Assembly (NCBI GenBank): GCA_005656395.1
Contig: SRSI01000048.1
Location: forward strand, 558,001 to 622,000
Direction: 5' to 3'
Origin: Strongyloides papillosus
Taxonomy: Eukaryota > Nematoda > Chromadorea > Rhabditida > Strongyloididae
Length of the DNA: 64,000 nucleotides
The position numbers were made by a program, and so were the translations under genes. Shown here one piece after another: positions 36,530-48,830 of this stretch (positions are counted from its first letter, which is position 1; each line of letters begins with the position of its first letter). The notes below the pieces were generated by a model that had not been told where the DNA came from, made no database searches, and worked only from the letters and a program-made list of their open reading frames with translations.

Positions 36530-37186
36530 TTAACGTTTCGATGAATCATCATAGCCACTATCTCTCTTGAGAGAAGACATGAAAGATGTAAATTTAAATG
36601 GTTTGCTCAAGTAATTGAGGAGTTTGTTTTTCTTTGGGGTTCGCTTCTTTCTTGATGGAGCATTCCTCATACCACTGCTAATATTCTTCAATATCTCTGC
36701 ATCAGTCGTGGTAATGTCGAAGTCAGGAGTTACGCGAAGGCCTTCCGTGTCGATTTGTAAAGCTTGAGATGGTGGCAATGTTCTTGGCTCAGGTGGTTGC
36801 TGGTTAGTAGCCGTAGGAGATGATTGTGAAGAGAAGAAACCTTCCTCTTCGAAGGGAGAGGCAACATTCTCCTGCTGTGAGCTTTCTTCAGATGATACAT
36901 TTGAACTTCTTGTAAAGGTACACTGCTTATCATCTCCCTCCTGACCCTGATCTTCATCAGAAACATTTGTCTTTTCTTCATTTAATTTGGCGGAATCGGT
37001 TGTTTTATTCTTCTTTGACTTAACTTTCTGGTCTTTAACTTTTTCATCTTCAGGATAATTTCTTTTACGAGTATTATCATGAGGTTCCATGTCGGTATCA
37101 GAAGTTTCTTCATTTTTGTCATTGATCGACAAAATTCTACCACTTCGAAGTCTTCTACGATTTGCATCTAAACTGTTGTTTTCCAT
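36530..37186 (-). CDS. Disordered basic, Ser-rich nuclear-type protein
   Basis: The reading frame from the ATG at 37186 gives 218 aa. The frame is open 24 codons further upstream, but that part is AT-driven and hydrophobic, so the inner ATG is preferred. The N-terminus is strongly basic (NRRRLRSGRI), the middle is acidic and Ser/Gln-rich, and a second basic cluster (SRKKRTPKKNK, about 180-190) precedes a short conserved-looking end (LLNYLSKPFKFTSFMSSLKRD). The tail carries DSGYDDSS, similar to a beta-TrCP phosphodegron (DSGxxS) with one extra spacer residue. Two basic clusters suggest nuclear localisation. I recognise no family and predict no enzymatic domain. Confidence 0.65.
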   Translation of the reverse strand: MENNSLDANRRRLRSGRILSINDKNEETSDTDMEPHDNTRKRNYPEDEKVKDQKVKSKKNKTTDSAKLNEEKTNVSDEDQGQEGDDKQCTFTRSSNVSSEESSQQENVASPFEEEGFFSSQSSPTATNQQPPEPRTLPPSQALQIDTEGLRVTPDFDITTTDAEILKNISSGMRNAPSRKKRTPKKNKLLNYLSKPFKFTSFMSSLKRDSGYDDSSKR

Positions 37187-39165
37187 ACTGCAGGTAAACT
37201 TGATTGTTATCTCTAAAAAGTAATATAATAAATATTTTCTATCAATGAAAAAAAACATTATTTCAAGGTAAACAAAATAATTAACGTAAGATCATTGATG
37301 TTAGTGTTATTTGTTAAGTACAAAAAACATTAAAATAAAAAAACGAATATTTGTGATATAGTACAGATTAGAAAAAATAGTTATTATCGGAGGGTGAAAA
37401 GAGAAATGGATAAACAACTTTTTCTCTCTTTTTTTTTAACGAAATTAAAAGTAGATAGAATGATAAACAAATTTATGATAATAGCAACTAATGTTACTTA
37501 CAAGTGGTCATTAAAGAAATTTTAAATACAAACAAAATTACAGGGAAAAAGAACTCTTGTTAGTAAAATCTGACAACGAATAAAAAATAAAGAAATCAGT
37601 GGCTCTCAAAAGGACTACGTGACAGATTGTGAAAGAAGGGATAATAATGATGATTTTGGATATGATGAAATATTTATATCGCCTAAAGACATCGGTCTCT
37701 CGTGGTCGCTTATTGTACCTCACTTTTTGATGGCTTGGTTTTATTGTTTTCTTTAAGCAACTTTTAATTGGGAAGTTGTTGTTTTTGGAATACGGGTTTT
37801 CTGGGAAATGATGACAGTAATTGGGAAAAACTGTCTACTTATGATTTTTTGCACAAGTCCTGGTTGAGAAGATTGGTGTCGCTATTGGTGAATAAAAAAG
37901 TACCAAAAAGTATACATATCGCTTGGAAGTCTTAGCTCCCTTTAATGGTGTTCAAATTTATTACTTTTAATGAAGACTTTAGATCGTAATATAATTATGA
38001 TGTTTATTTTACGATTAAAGTTTGCAAATCAGTTTCCTTGTTATTCTTTTTACATTAAAAGTTATTAAGTATGTCATGAATTGATAAAGTTCCACCATAT
38101 TATTTGTCTATTTTTATCAACATGTACTATAATTAACTTGAAAATAGGACATTTTTAACCTGGTCCCCTAGATTATGGTCATGTGGATGGTGATAAAAAA
38201 GAACTTTTTCATCAAACGACAGGATTATAAAATTTCGCAGATCAAGGATCTTTTATTTACATAATTTGATGTTCTTAATTTTTGAAGATATTTTTATATG
38301 TAATTTCCTTTAAGAGATTAAAAAAATTGTTCTTATCAATGGTAATCATTTTTAAAGAAATTTATAACATCATTACAAGTGAATATACTAGTAGATGTCA
38401 AGTGCATATTGTTAACAAGTAATTGAATCTATGTATTATTAGTTCAATGATACTTTATAATTCCTCTAGATAATGGAGTAATCCTTTTAAGCCAACCTTA
38501 TCACTAGAGTAAATATATTCTTGTGGAAGTAGTTTAAAAAGTATGATAAATATAAATCATTGGTTAGCAATAAAAGACCTATGAAAATTCCATTTTCTTA
38601 TCAAGAAGGAATTCTAAAAATTAAAACAAAAAACTCTTCCTCCAAAAACAATTTGTACAAACTTTTATATAAAATTTATTACCAATTAATCGGTTGTGGA
38701 TTATATTAAACACATATACACATCTATATAAAATACAAATACATCAGGTACAGAAAAAGATAAGAAAAAGCATCATAAAATATGTAAAGACTTTCTTCAT
38801 TGATATGATAATAATTATTAAATATTCCAAGATATGATTATTATTTTCTCTCTCTTTTAACTATATTTATGGAGAGTAAACATTTTGAAACATACTTAAT
38901 TGTAATATTATAATTTTCTTAAAAATTTTTAATACCTTATTAATTTTTGATTTTAACTTCTATTTATTTGTTAACTATTGTGCATTCTTCGAATGGTAAA
39001 AATTCCTTAAGAAGATTCCTAAGTTAATGCCCTATTACCAATAAATTCATTTAATTTTTTAATTAGTAATCCTATAGTTTATATTGATTACATTTTGATA
39101 ATAAAATTTATAATCACAGTTTTTTTTTCTATTTTCAAAGTTTTTTTACTTAAATTAGGGAAATA
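37187..39165. other. Shared upstream region of two divergent genes
   Basis: This is the 2 kb between the start codons of the disordered protein (minus) and the mesh-like protein (plus), so it probably holds both promoters. The part at about 37700-37960 is richer in G on the plus strand than its surroundings but is not open in any frame. No RNA gene was found. Confidence 0.5.
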
Positions 39166-42100
39166 ATGGGAAGATTAAAGGATGTATTTCTAATAGTAAT
39201 ATCATTATTATTTATCTATCTCTACACAATAAATTTATCAGTCAATGCCAAGATATATGATACAGATGTTGGGAGATTATTTTGTAGCAAAGATGATCCA
39301 GTATGCAATAAGGATGCCGAAGATATGACAGGTACCATGGAATTTCAAGCAAAATTAGATGAAATTCTCGAAAAAGAGTCTAAAGAAGATGCTTCATATC
39401 CAGAGAAAATAAGGAAAAAAAGACAACTAGCAAGAGATAATTTCCAAACTTACGTACAAAATATGGAGAAAGCAGACTACGATGTGAGGTATGATGAAGG
39501 GTGGCAATCAATTTTGTACCCTTTTGGTAAATGGACTTTAGATAATGAGTTAATGGGTCAGGCAGGAAGAGAAACTCAAACAAATCTTGGATTTGATTGT
39601 CCATATTTTGGTTACCGTTTCAATTATACATTTGTCTATCCAATGGGTTTCGTCTCATTTGCTCAACCATCATTTCAATTACCTCCATTTACTTTTCCTA
39701 ATCCTGAATGGCCAAAAGAAAGAGATCACTCTTTTATAGCACCTTTCTATGCTGATGCTGCTTTTCAAAGAATAGGAAATGTTAAGATTTCTAATGTTTT
39801 TTATAGATCAGTTCATCGTCCCAGACTTGATGATGATGAATTTTATAATCCTTATGATCCACAAAATACAGGTGGAAGTAATACTAATGTAAATTATAAT
39901 ACACAACAACAACAACAACAGTATACTAATCAACAAACAAATGTTAATTACAACACAAATATGTATGGAAAGAAAAGAAAAAAAAGACAGATGCCAGGGA
40001 GAATCAATCAACCAGGAATGGTTATTGATCCATATCTCCTCGATAATATAACCAGAGATGTCCAAGAAGGGTATACTGGAGCAAATGGTTGGAGAGCTGA
40101 ACATGCTTTCATTGTAACCTGGTATCGTATGGCATATGGTGGAGCACCAAGAGCATTAGATGTATCTCAATTTGATTATGTCAAAGATTGGCAGAATACC
40201 TTTCAATTGGTTATTGCTACAGATGAGATAAGAACATTTGCACTCTTCAATTATGCTCGTCTCAATTGGACTTCCAGTACTGATGCTGGAGGTTTAAATG
40301 GTTTTGGTGGTAAACAACCTGCTATGGTAGGTTTTAATGGTGGTAACGGTACTGGTTGGTAAGTTTTTAATACATGTATATTTTTATTTCCTTATCCTAA
40401 TAATATGTCATTTCACATTGGGTGTTATCAATGATAAAATCTATAAAAGAGATACTTAAGATTTTATTATACTTTTTTTAATATAGATATGATGTTAATT
40501 TGTTGTGTTTTATGTATTTTCTCTTATCATTATCATATAGTTTAATATTAATAAACTTATTTTTATTTGAAGGTATCCGTTACCCTATTCTGGTGAGGGA
40601 CGTGTATGGAAATTGGGATATTTCTCAAATGGTGTAACACCTGGAAGGTGGATTCATAGAATTGACGAAGTAATAATTCCTGGAGGATGTTCAAATGGTT
40701 CAACAGGTGGTGTAATAACAGCTCCACCATGGGGTCCAATGCAAGGTGGTATAGCAGTTAACATATCAGGGCCATGTTTAAGAGAGAAAGATGCAATAAA
40801 AATGTCATTTGAATCTTGGGTTGTTGATTGTAAAAGAATATCAGTAGCTAGGGCGCGTTGTATAATGCCAATGTTCCATAAAACTGGTCTTGTTGCTGTT
40901 AGAATGAGTCGTGATGGTGGAGCTAGTTTCCCATATACTGGTAAATTTTATGTTATGTCACCACATCGTTCCCCACCACAAGTAAAATTGAAGGATGATG
41001 TTGAGAAAAGTATTAATAGATGGAATCAACCTTATGCAGATCAATTATCCATGGCGTGGCAGTATCTTAATCTTACTTGGAGTACCAGTGCCCGAGTTGA
41101 TATATCATTATGGGGTTACTGGGAGGATGCTGATAGAAGTCATTTTGAAAAAATTGACATTTTAGCTAAAAGTATAGGAAATTCAGGATCGTATTCCTTT
41201 AAACCATCACAATTAACAAGAACCAATATGTTATATGGAGCATCAGATAAATTTCATTTTGGTTTTGTTCAAGTTGCATTGTCTGACGTTGAAGATGGTG
41301 TAATGTGGAGTGGTATAACACCATTCCCCTGGTATTATCGACCAATATGGGAACAAGAACTTGGTTCTAATTGGGCTACAACTCTTTGTATTGATTGGTT
41401 TGAATATGATGGTAGAAGAAGGAACTTTATCTCCGATTTATCACAAGGAAATTATATATGTCCATGTATCTTATCACAAGCATTACTTGATTTAGGAAGA
41501 TTCATGCCTGATATGACATGTGATATGGATGGTGATACAAGTTGCCCATTCAATAAAGGTGCTCAACATTGTGTACAAAGTGTCAGTCCATCATGGACAG
41601 GAGCTGCACAGGTGTGTTGTTATGATTTTGAGGGATACCTTATGTTTACTGATGATTGGGAACCTGATGGTGATTATACAACATACTTCCAACCTGGTAC
41701 ACCATCACGTGCTCATCCATTTGGTGCATATCCATATAAAAATCCACCATTTATTCCAAGTTTAAGTCATTATCAAAATGATATCTTACCATATCAAATG
41801 TGTTGTCATTATGCACAACATTGTGAATTTTATTATTGGAGGAGAATGACAAATGGGTGTCAAGATTACAAACCACCAGTAGCTGGTTACATATATGGTG
41901 AACCACATATTATAACATATGATGGTTTAAAATATACATTCCCTGGTAAAGGATATTATGTATTAGCAATGTCAGAGAATCCTATACATAAATTAATGGT
42001 ACAAGTACGTCTAGAACAACCAGATGAAACATTATGGCATTCTAGTGTCAATGCAACAGTTGTTACTGGTGTTGCTATACAAGAAAATTCAAGTAGTATT

Positions 42101-43621
42101 GTACAGATATTTGCTCGTAAACCAATGAGACGTTGGAGGTATCGTATGGATGTTTATGTTGATGGAGTAAGAAGATTTTTTGATCAACCACAATGGAAAT
42201 TCCAACAATTTAATGGTGTTAATTTAAGAAGTCCTCTTCTTAATATGGATATGTCGGAGATTATTGTTATGTTGAATTCTGGTGCTGGAGTTAAGGTATC
42301 AGAAAGTAATGGAATGTTAGATGTTATGGTATTCTTATCACCGTCATATAATACAACATGTAAAGCAGGACAGAATCCTGGTACAACAACAAATACAGGT
42401 ACTCAAGAACGATGTTATACAACCTTAGGATTGCTGGGTACATATAATAAAGATCCAACGGATGATTTAATGACAATAACAGGTACAACAATGAGAGCCA
42501 CTGGTGATACATATACACAATCCACGACACAACAAATATATGAACAGTTTGGGCAAAAATGGTTAGTTGACGGTAGTAATGATCGTATTGGAACACCACT
42601 ATTTCAAGATACTTTTAAACCAATTTATAATCCATCAGCCTTTGCTTCATCTGATTACATTCCAACATTTTGGCCACAAACAATATCAGTTAATGCATCA
42701 AGAGTCTTTACACTAGAACAAGTAAAAGTTGCCTGTATGGAAGTTAAACCATGTGAATATGATTATATATTGACTGGAAGTAGAGAAGTTGCTACAACAA
42801 CTCTTCAGAAACATAAAGCATTTTTACGTTTACAAAAAAAAGGTTCCAAACTTTTAAGATCATGTGGACCATTAATGAAAGCTCAAGGTGTTATAAAAAC
42901 ACCACCAGCAGCAAATTACTTAGAAGGCGATACAGTAACATTTTCATGTAAACCAAATTATTATGCTCATGGAGATTTAGTAAGAACATGCAGGAATACA
43001 TCAATATGGACAGAAGGACATTGGGTATGGTGTAGAAATAGAAATTTAGAAATAGGTCTGAAATGGATGACAGCATTATTAAGTATATTTGGATTCTTAT
43101 TATTATTCACAATAATATTTTGTATACTATGGAGTAAAAGAAAGGAAAAAGAAAAGTATGCATTGGAGAATGGTAAAAACATTAGGGCTGCTCAAAAAAG
43201 GATTCTTTCACTTGATAGTGATAGCCCAAAAAAATCACTACTAAGTAGGGAAACAACAAATAATTTTAGTGATAATGGAGATAGCTTTGGTAATAGCATG
43301 AAAAAATCACCACCATCCAAAGGTTTTGGAACTGGTTCAGCATTCTCTCCATATCCACAGAAACCAAACTACAATGATATAACACCAGATGGTGGACAAC
43401 GTTTTGTAAGTTTTATTTCCATAATTAGAGTTAATAATGATAAATTATTATAGAATCAACCTCCAAGTGTTAACGGATCAGCAAGAGGTTTTGGAACAGG
43501 AAGTGCTTTCACTCAACCAACACAACAAGCTATACCTCGACAACGATTCCCTCCAATATCTCCACTACCATCTTTCAATACAAATAGAAATCCAAATATC
43601 TTTGAATCTTCTCCTATCTAA
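39166..43621 (+). CDS. mesh: Mesh/SUSD2-type adhesion protein (NIDO-IPT-AMOP-VWD-sushi-TM)
   Basis: Three exons (39166-40358, 40573-43405, 43454-43621; introns 214 and 48 bp) give 1397 aa. In order: a signal peptide (1-28), a NIDO region (about 145-385), an IPT/TIG-like fold (about 447-527), an AMOP domain (about 660-770, Cys-rich), a VWD domain (about 835-1000, starting GEPHIITYDGLKY), a sushi domain (about 1160-1218), one transmembrane helix (about 1227-1250) and a 147-aa Ser/Pro-rich cytoplasmic tail. This order matches Drosophila Mesh, a smooth septate junction protein of gut epithelium, and vertebrate SUSD2. Two furin-type RKKR-Q sites (after residues 86 and 274) imply proteolytic processing; the second follows a Gln/Asn-rich spacer with a six-Gln run. 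A role in epithelial junctions or matrix contact is likely by family. Confidence 0.92.
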
Positions 43622-44039
43622 TTTGTTATCAGTACAAATGATCTTCCTAATTTTTCCTGTATATAATCTACATTAATACTACCAAAACACAGGGTAGTCA
43701 TCAAATTTTTCTCATGATAAGGCATTAAGTACATTTTCTATACAGAAATATTATAGGACTTCACTATTAAAATGTCGCGTCATATACATTATTTGAAGAA
43801 TAAGAAATCTTAATCTATGGCGCCATAATTTAGCACACGGCAATTTTTAAGAAATATCCAATAGTACTCTAATATAGAAAAATTTCAAGTATATAAAATG
43901 CAATGTGAAGACATTTGGAGACTACCCTGTTTATACCTTTATAAAAGATAATCTAAAATTTTGTTAATAACTTTAATAAATTATTTTATAAATATAAAGT
44001 TTTATTAATATTAAAATATAAATAAAAATGATAAAAATA
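43622..44039. other. Spacer between convergent genes
   Basis: These 418 bp lie between the stop codons of the mesh-like gene (plus) and the ATPase gene (minus). They hold the 3' UTRs and AATAAA-like signals on both strands (for example near 43975 and 44020). No gene was seen. Confidence 0.5.
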
Positions 44040-47000
44040 TCACCATTTCAGTATTTTATACAGAGTACCATGCCTAATATTTCTAATACAATATTTTCTA
44101 AACTCATTAAAAATAAGTAAATAGCAACCGACAAGTGGAGCAAATATCCATATATGTGTCGGTGGTGTTGAGATATCCAAAATATATTGGAATGTTGGTG
44201 TAAAAACAAATAAATTTAACAGTAATATTTCAATGATAACAGCAAACACTGATATTAAATTTGTTATACCATGTTTAAAGAATGATACTCTTCTCGTTGT
44301 ACATAAATATAGGTGAAGAACTTGACTCATGACTAATGTAACGTGAAATGATGCTGATGCTTCACCACGTATACGATTTTGTTCTGGTCCAGTAAGTACT
44401 ATATTTGTTGATGTTGTAAAATTAGGTGAATTATCACTCCAGTGATGTTCTGTATATGCAAGATCTGATAAATGTATACCATATGACCAATACACTGATA
44501 GGTAAGCACAAAAACATCCTAAACTTATAACAGGACCAGTAAAAACATACGAATATAACAATAAACTAAAAGATACTAATTTTGTTGATTTCCTTCTTGG
44601 TGGTGTTTTCATAATATCTCTTTCCGGTGATTCATAGGCTAATGATATAGCTGGTGGTAATTCACTAGCCAAATCTATACTCAATATTTGTAATGGTTCT
44701 AATCCCAATGGCATACCAAATAAGAAATTTAATGATATAGGAAATATTTCAGCTAATATATGTGCCATTGTATATGCTATAGACAATCTTAAGTTATCAA
44801 AAAGTAATCTCCCTTCTTCAATACCTTTAACAATAGACGAAAAATTATTTTCCGTTACAATGATATCAGCAGCTGTCTTAGCTAAGTCAGATGAAACATT
44901 TTTCCCCATAACAATACCAACATTAGCTTTAACAAGTGCTGGAACATCTGATGCACTACCACCAACAGTTACAGCAACAGTCTCTCCACGTTTTTGACAT
45001 TCCTCAACAATTTGAAGCTTTTGAAATGGTAATGTTCTAGCGAAAATAATACTTTTATGTTTTAATAAATCATCCCATTCTTTAGAAGTTAATTTAGATA
45101 ACTGTTCACCAATAATGATAGCACAGTCCTGACTTGTTGATGGTATTATTCTTTTTTTTCTACTTCTTCTAAAATTTCTTTTATCACTATTAATGTTAAT
45201 TACTGTATCATTGGAGGATGGTGTTATAAGTCCTATTTCGGATGCTGTTGCTGTGGCTGATGTTAGATGATCATTAGTCATCATGAATATTTTGATGCCA
45301 GCTGTTTTACATTGTTTTATGGCAACAGGAACCTCTACACGTGGTGGATCTATTAATGCTGATAATGACAAAAATATTAAACCATCTTTGGGGTAGTTAT
45401 CACTATCTGCTGTAAATTTAGTTCTCCTTTCAGCGTAAAAATGCTTCATAGCAAAAGCAATAACTCTTTTACCTTCATTACCAAAATGTTCATAGGCTGT
45501 CTTACAATCTAACTTGAATTCCTCAGTCAAATCTTGTTCTTCCTCATTAATTTTAACTTTACAACACCTTGATAAAACTTCTTCAGGTGCACCCTTCATG
45601 AATACAACAAATGTATCAAGATTATTATCTTTATCAACAACAGTTTTTGTCAAAACTCTTGCAATAGTAAATTGACTTCTCCTTAAACTTGAAAAAGGTA
45701 TCTCAAAAACAGTATGATACCTCTCTCTGATACCTTCAACAGATGCTGTATTTTCAACATATTTTAATAATGCAACATCACATGGTGTTCCAATAATCCC
45801 ATCTTTGGAATAAATAGTATTATTTTGTCCTTCACTATCTTTAAATGAATCATCTTCGCTGTCACTACTATTGTCAGTTGATATACGAGCTCTGTCAACT
45901 TCAACATTATTTGTTTCAGAGTTACCAACACTTCTTATTGTTGGTTCTCTGACAGTCTCCTCACCAGTATCTTGATTTTTGATTGTAAACCGTTTTTTTG
46001 TTGGTCCTGATGGCCTACGACTATCCCAACTTTTATTTCTCATCTTCAAAAGTGTAGATGTTTTTTTGAAACTACTCCTATGTCTTGTAAATACACCCTT
46101 GTTACATACGGACATAACAGAAAGTATGTCAGGTAAGGGAGATTCTAATTGAAATTTCCTTTGTTGTGACATCTTCATAATATGCCTGATTCTTGGTTGT
46201 TTCATCTCCCCATGATAACTAATATGTTTTTTGTTATACCATAAATCAGTGAGTGTCATATTATTTTGTGTTAACGTTCCAGTTTTATCAACACAAATAA
46301 CTGTTGTTGCCCCCAATTCATCAATGATATCTGGTTTCTTAATAAATACATTCATTTTTGCCATTCTCCTGGCGATGATAGCTAATTGTGACATAACAGT
46401 AGCTGGTAAACCTTGAGGTATGTTTGCTACTATTATTATCACGAAACCAGTTACAAAATGGATTACCATATTACGGAATCCTGATATTGCTATACCTATG
46501 ATAAAGAATGCCAAGGCTGATGACACTGCTATAATAGAGATTCGGGTAACAAAATTTGAGATCTCTAATTCAAGTCTACTCCTATTACTTGGAGCTTTTG
46601 ATTGAATGTGAGCCACTCTTCCAAGAACTGTATATTGTCCTGTTCTGATAACTAAACCAATACCTGATCCTTCAATACAGTAACTTCCTTTTAAAGCAAT
46701 ATTTCTGGCATCAAATATATTAACATTATTTGGACACGAATCATGGGTATACTCATTCATGATACCTTCACCTGTTATTGCTGATGCTTCAATTTTTAAA
46801 CCATTAGATAGGATGATTCTACAATCAGCAGGAATCAATGATCCTGTATCAATTACTATTATATCTCCAACAACAAGATCGGAACTAAAAATAATAATAA
46901 TATTTTCAAAAAAATAAATACCTATTGACAATTTTTTCTTGACAATCCCTAATAACATGAGAATTACTAGGCATCAAATTCTTAAAATCCGTCATAACCT

Positions 47001-47619
47001 TCATTGCCTTCCTCTCCTGAATATAACTTAAAAAACTCATAAAAACAACAATACCAAATAATAGAAGAGCACAATATAACATCAAAGCATCACCGATACC
47101 TTTGGCAAGGTGAAAAAAATATGTCACCAGGGAGAGGCAAGCAGCTCCAATAAGGAGAATCCAAAATTTATGGAGAAATTGTTGTAGGAATAGAGCAATG
47201 TTTGATGTTTGTTTATCAGATGCTTGTTTAATGACATTTGGACCACCGTCTTTAAGCCTTTTCCTGGCTTCAGTTGTTGATAAACCATCTGAATTTGCTG
47301 GATTATCAATATCAATGTATGAATCGGGATATATCTCGGCAATCTCCTGTAATGAGAGGTGATGTTCCACAAATGTAGATGATAAAGCTTCCCTCCTTTC
47401 ACTTGACGAATCTTGACTATCAGTATAAACTTTTGATGAAAAAAATTTATTTAAAAATGATGGGAAGATGGAAGATTCTGATTGAGATTTGTTTATTTCT
47501 AAAATCATATATAAAATATTAGTGGATAAAATTTAAAACTTACTCGTGGAGATACTTTTATTAATATTAGGTTTTTCAGTATCTATATCTTTATTAGGAG
47601 TATCACCCATCGAAAACAT
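44040..47619 (-). CDS. Divergent P-type ATPase of the Na/K-ATPase alpha class (CATP-like), probably catalytically impaired
   Basis: Three exons (47619-47544, 47498-46922, 46884-44040) give 1165 aa, longer than a standard Na/K-ATPase alpha (about 1000-1020). Membrane helices M1-M2, M3-M4, M5-M6 and a C-terminal set are visible. The phosphorylation motif DKTGTLTQN is intact (Asp about 417), as is KGAPE. Other motifs are altered: TGES reads TGEG (255-258), PEGL in M4 reads PQGL (374-377), TGDHP reads TNDHL (about 749), and TGDGVNDSP reads VGGSASDVP (about 858), losing the first Asp. In M6 the second Asp is Glu ([10 protein letters not shown]). A basic Ser-rich insert of about 90 aa lies in the nucleotide-binding domain. 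This fits the nematode CATP-1/2/3 branch, where C. elegans CATP-1 is reported to act independently of pumping. A beta-subunit partner is not in the window. Confidence 0.88.
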
Positions 47620-48830
47620 TGATTTATCTTATCTTTATTATTGTTAATTTTTATTTTAGTCAAGTAAATTTTAATGGTAAAAGTTGAAATATATTTATAA
47701 AAGAATGAATGATAGGTAGATTGTAAAAAAAGTAAAATACAAAAATAATTGTATGAAGTAAGGTGAAGATTATGTGTATAATATTTTTATTGTATGTAAA
47801 ATACTATTTTAAACATAAATTTTTAAAGAGAACCCTCAAAATGGAAGAAGAAAGAGATGATGGTGATGATGAAGAAGACAAAAAATGGAGAAACAGAAAA
47901 AAATTATAGTTTAGTGTTCATAAAATATAAATATCAAAATGATGTATTAAATTTTATAAACTTTTATTTAAAAAGGAAGAAAAAATAATTTGTCAAAATA
48001 TATATTATATAAATATATTTATATATATAAGGTTACTCTTTTCAATAATATAATATTATATATGATAAATTAAAGTAATATCTTTTTAGAAACTTTATTG
48101 GGTGATTATTAAGTCGTTAGAAAATTATTTTACTTCACCTTCTCATACTTAGATCATATTCAATCACACTTCTTTATATGGTTGTGTGTATGTTTTAATT
48201 TATATAATTAGAAGACTGATCATTATAATCATTTATATATTTAATCAAAAATTTTTAAAATGCATTGATATACACAATATGTATCATGTTTATATCTATA
48301 CATATGAAGATGCTGTATGTAGAAAATATAATATTGATAGGTAATATTTTATAGTACATAATAATAGATGTATTTGTATGGTAATTTGTTAATTAAAACT
48401 TTTAATTTTCCTTTTTCTCATCCTACCAATGATAAGGAGGTGGAGAAAAAGAATAGGTCCTTCATGGTAACCATACGTATCGTGTAACAAATAATGTAAC
48501 TTCAAATAATCAAAATAAAATTTATTTATTTAAAATTTTGAAAGAATAATGGGTATTTAAAAATTGTCAGTAATGATATCAAGAAAAAAATTTACAAAAA
48601 AAAATATAAACAAAGTAATAATAATCTAATTGACAGTACATGATATAATTAAATAATTATACATAATATCAAATACATGTTTCTAATTAAAAAGACTTTA
48701 AAAACCGAATGACGAGAAAAAAAAATATATATATAATTGTAAGATCTCCGTAATTTAGCAAAATAATATTGCTACATTTATTTTTTGTTGATGTAAATAT
48801 CATTTGCCTAAAATTAAATAATAAAGAAAG
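47620..48830. other. Upstream region of the ATPase gene
   Basis: This is 1.2 kb of AT-rich DNA between the ATPase start and the end of the methyltransferase gene. It has (TA)n-like stretches near 48000-48060 and no ORF of note. It probably contains the ATPase promoter and the 3' UTR of the methyltransferase. Confidence 0.5.

Noticed and set aside
37187..37258. Upstream extension of the disordered basic protein
   Set aside because: The extra 24 residues are hydrophobic and AT-driven; the inner ATG starts the protein-like sequence.
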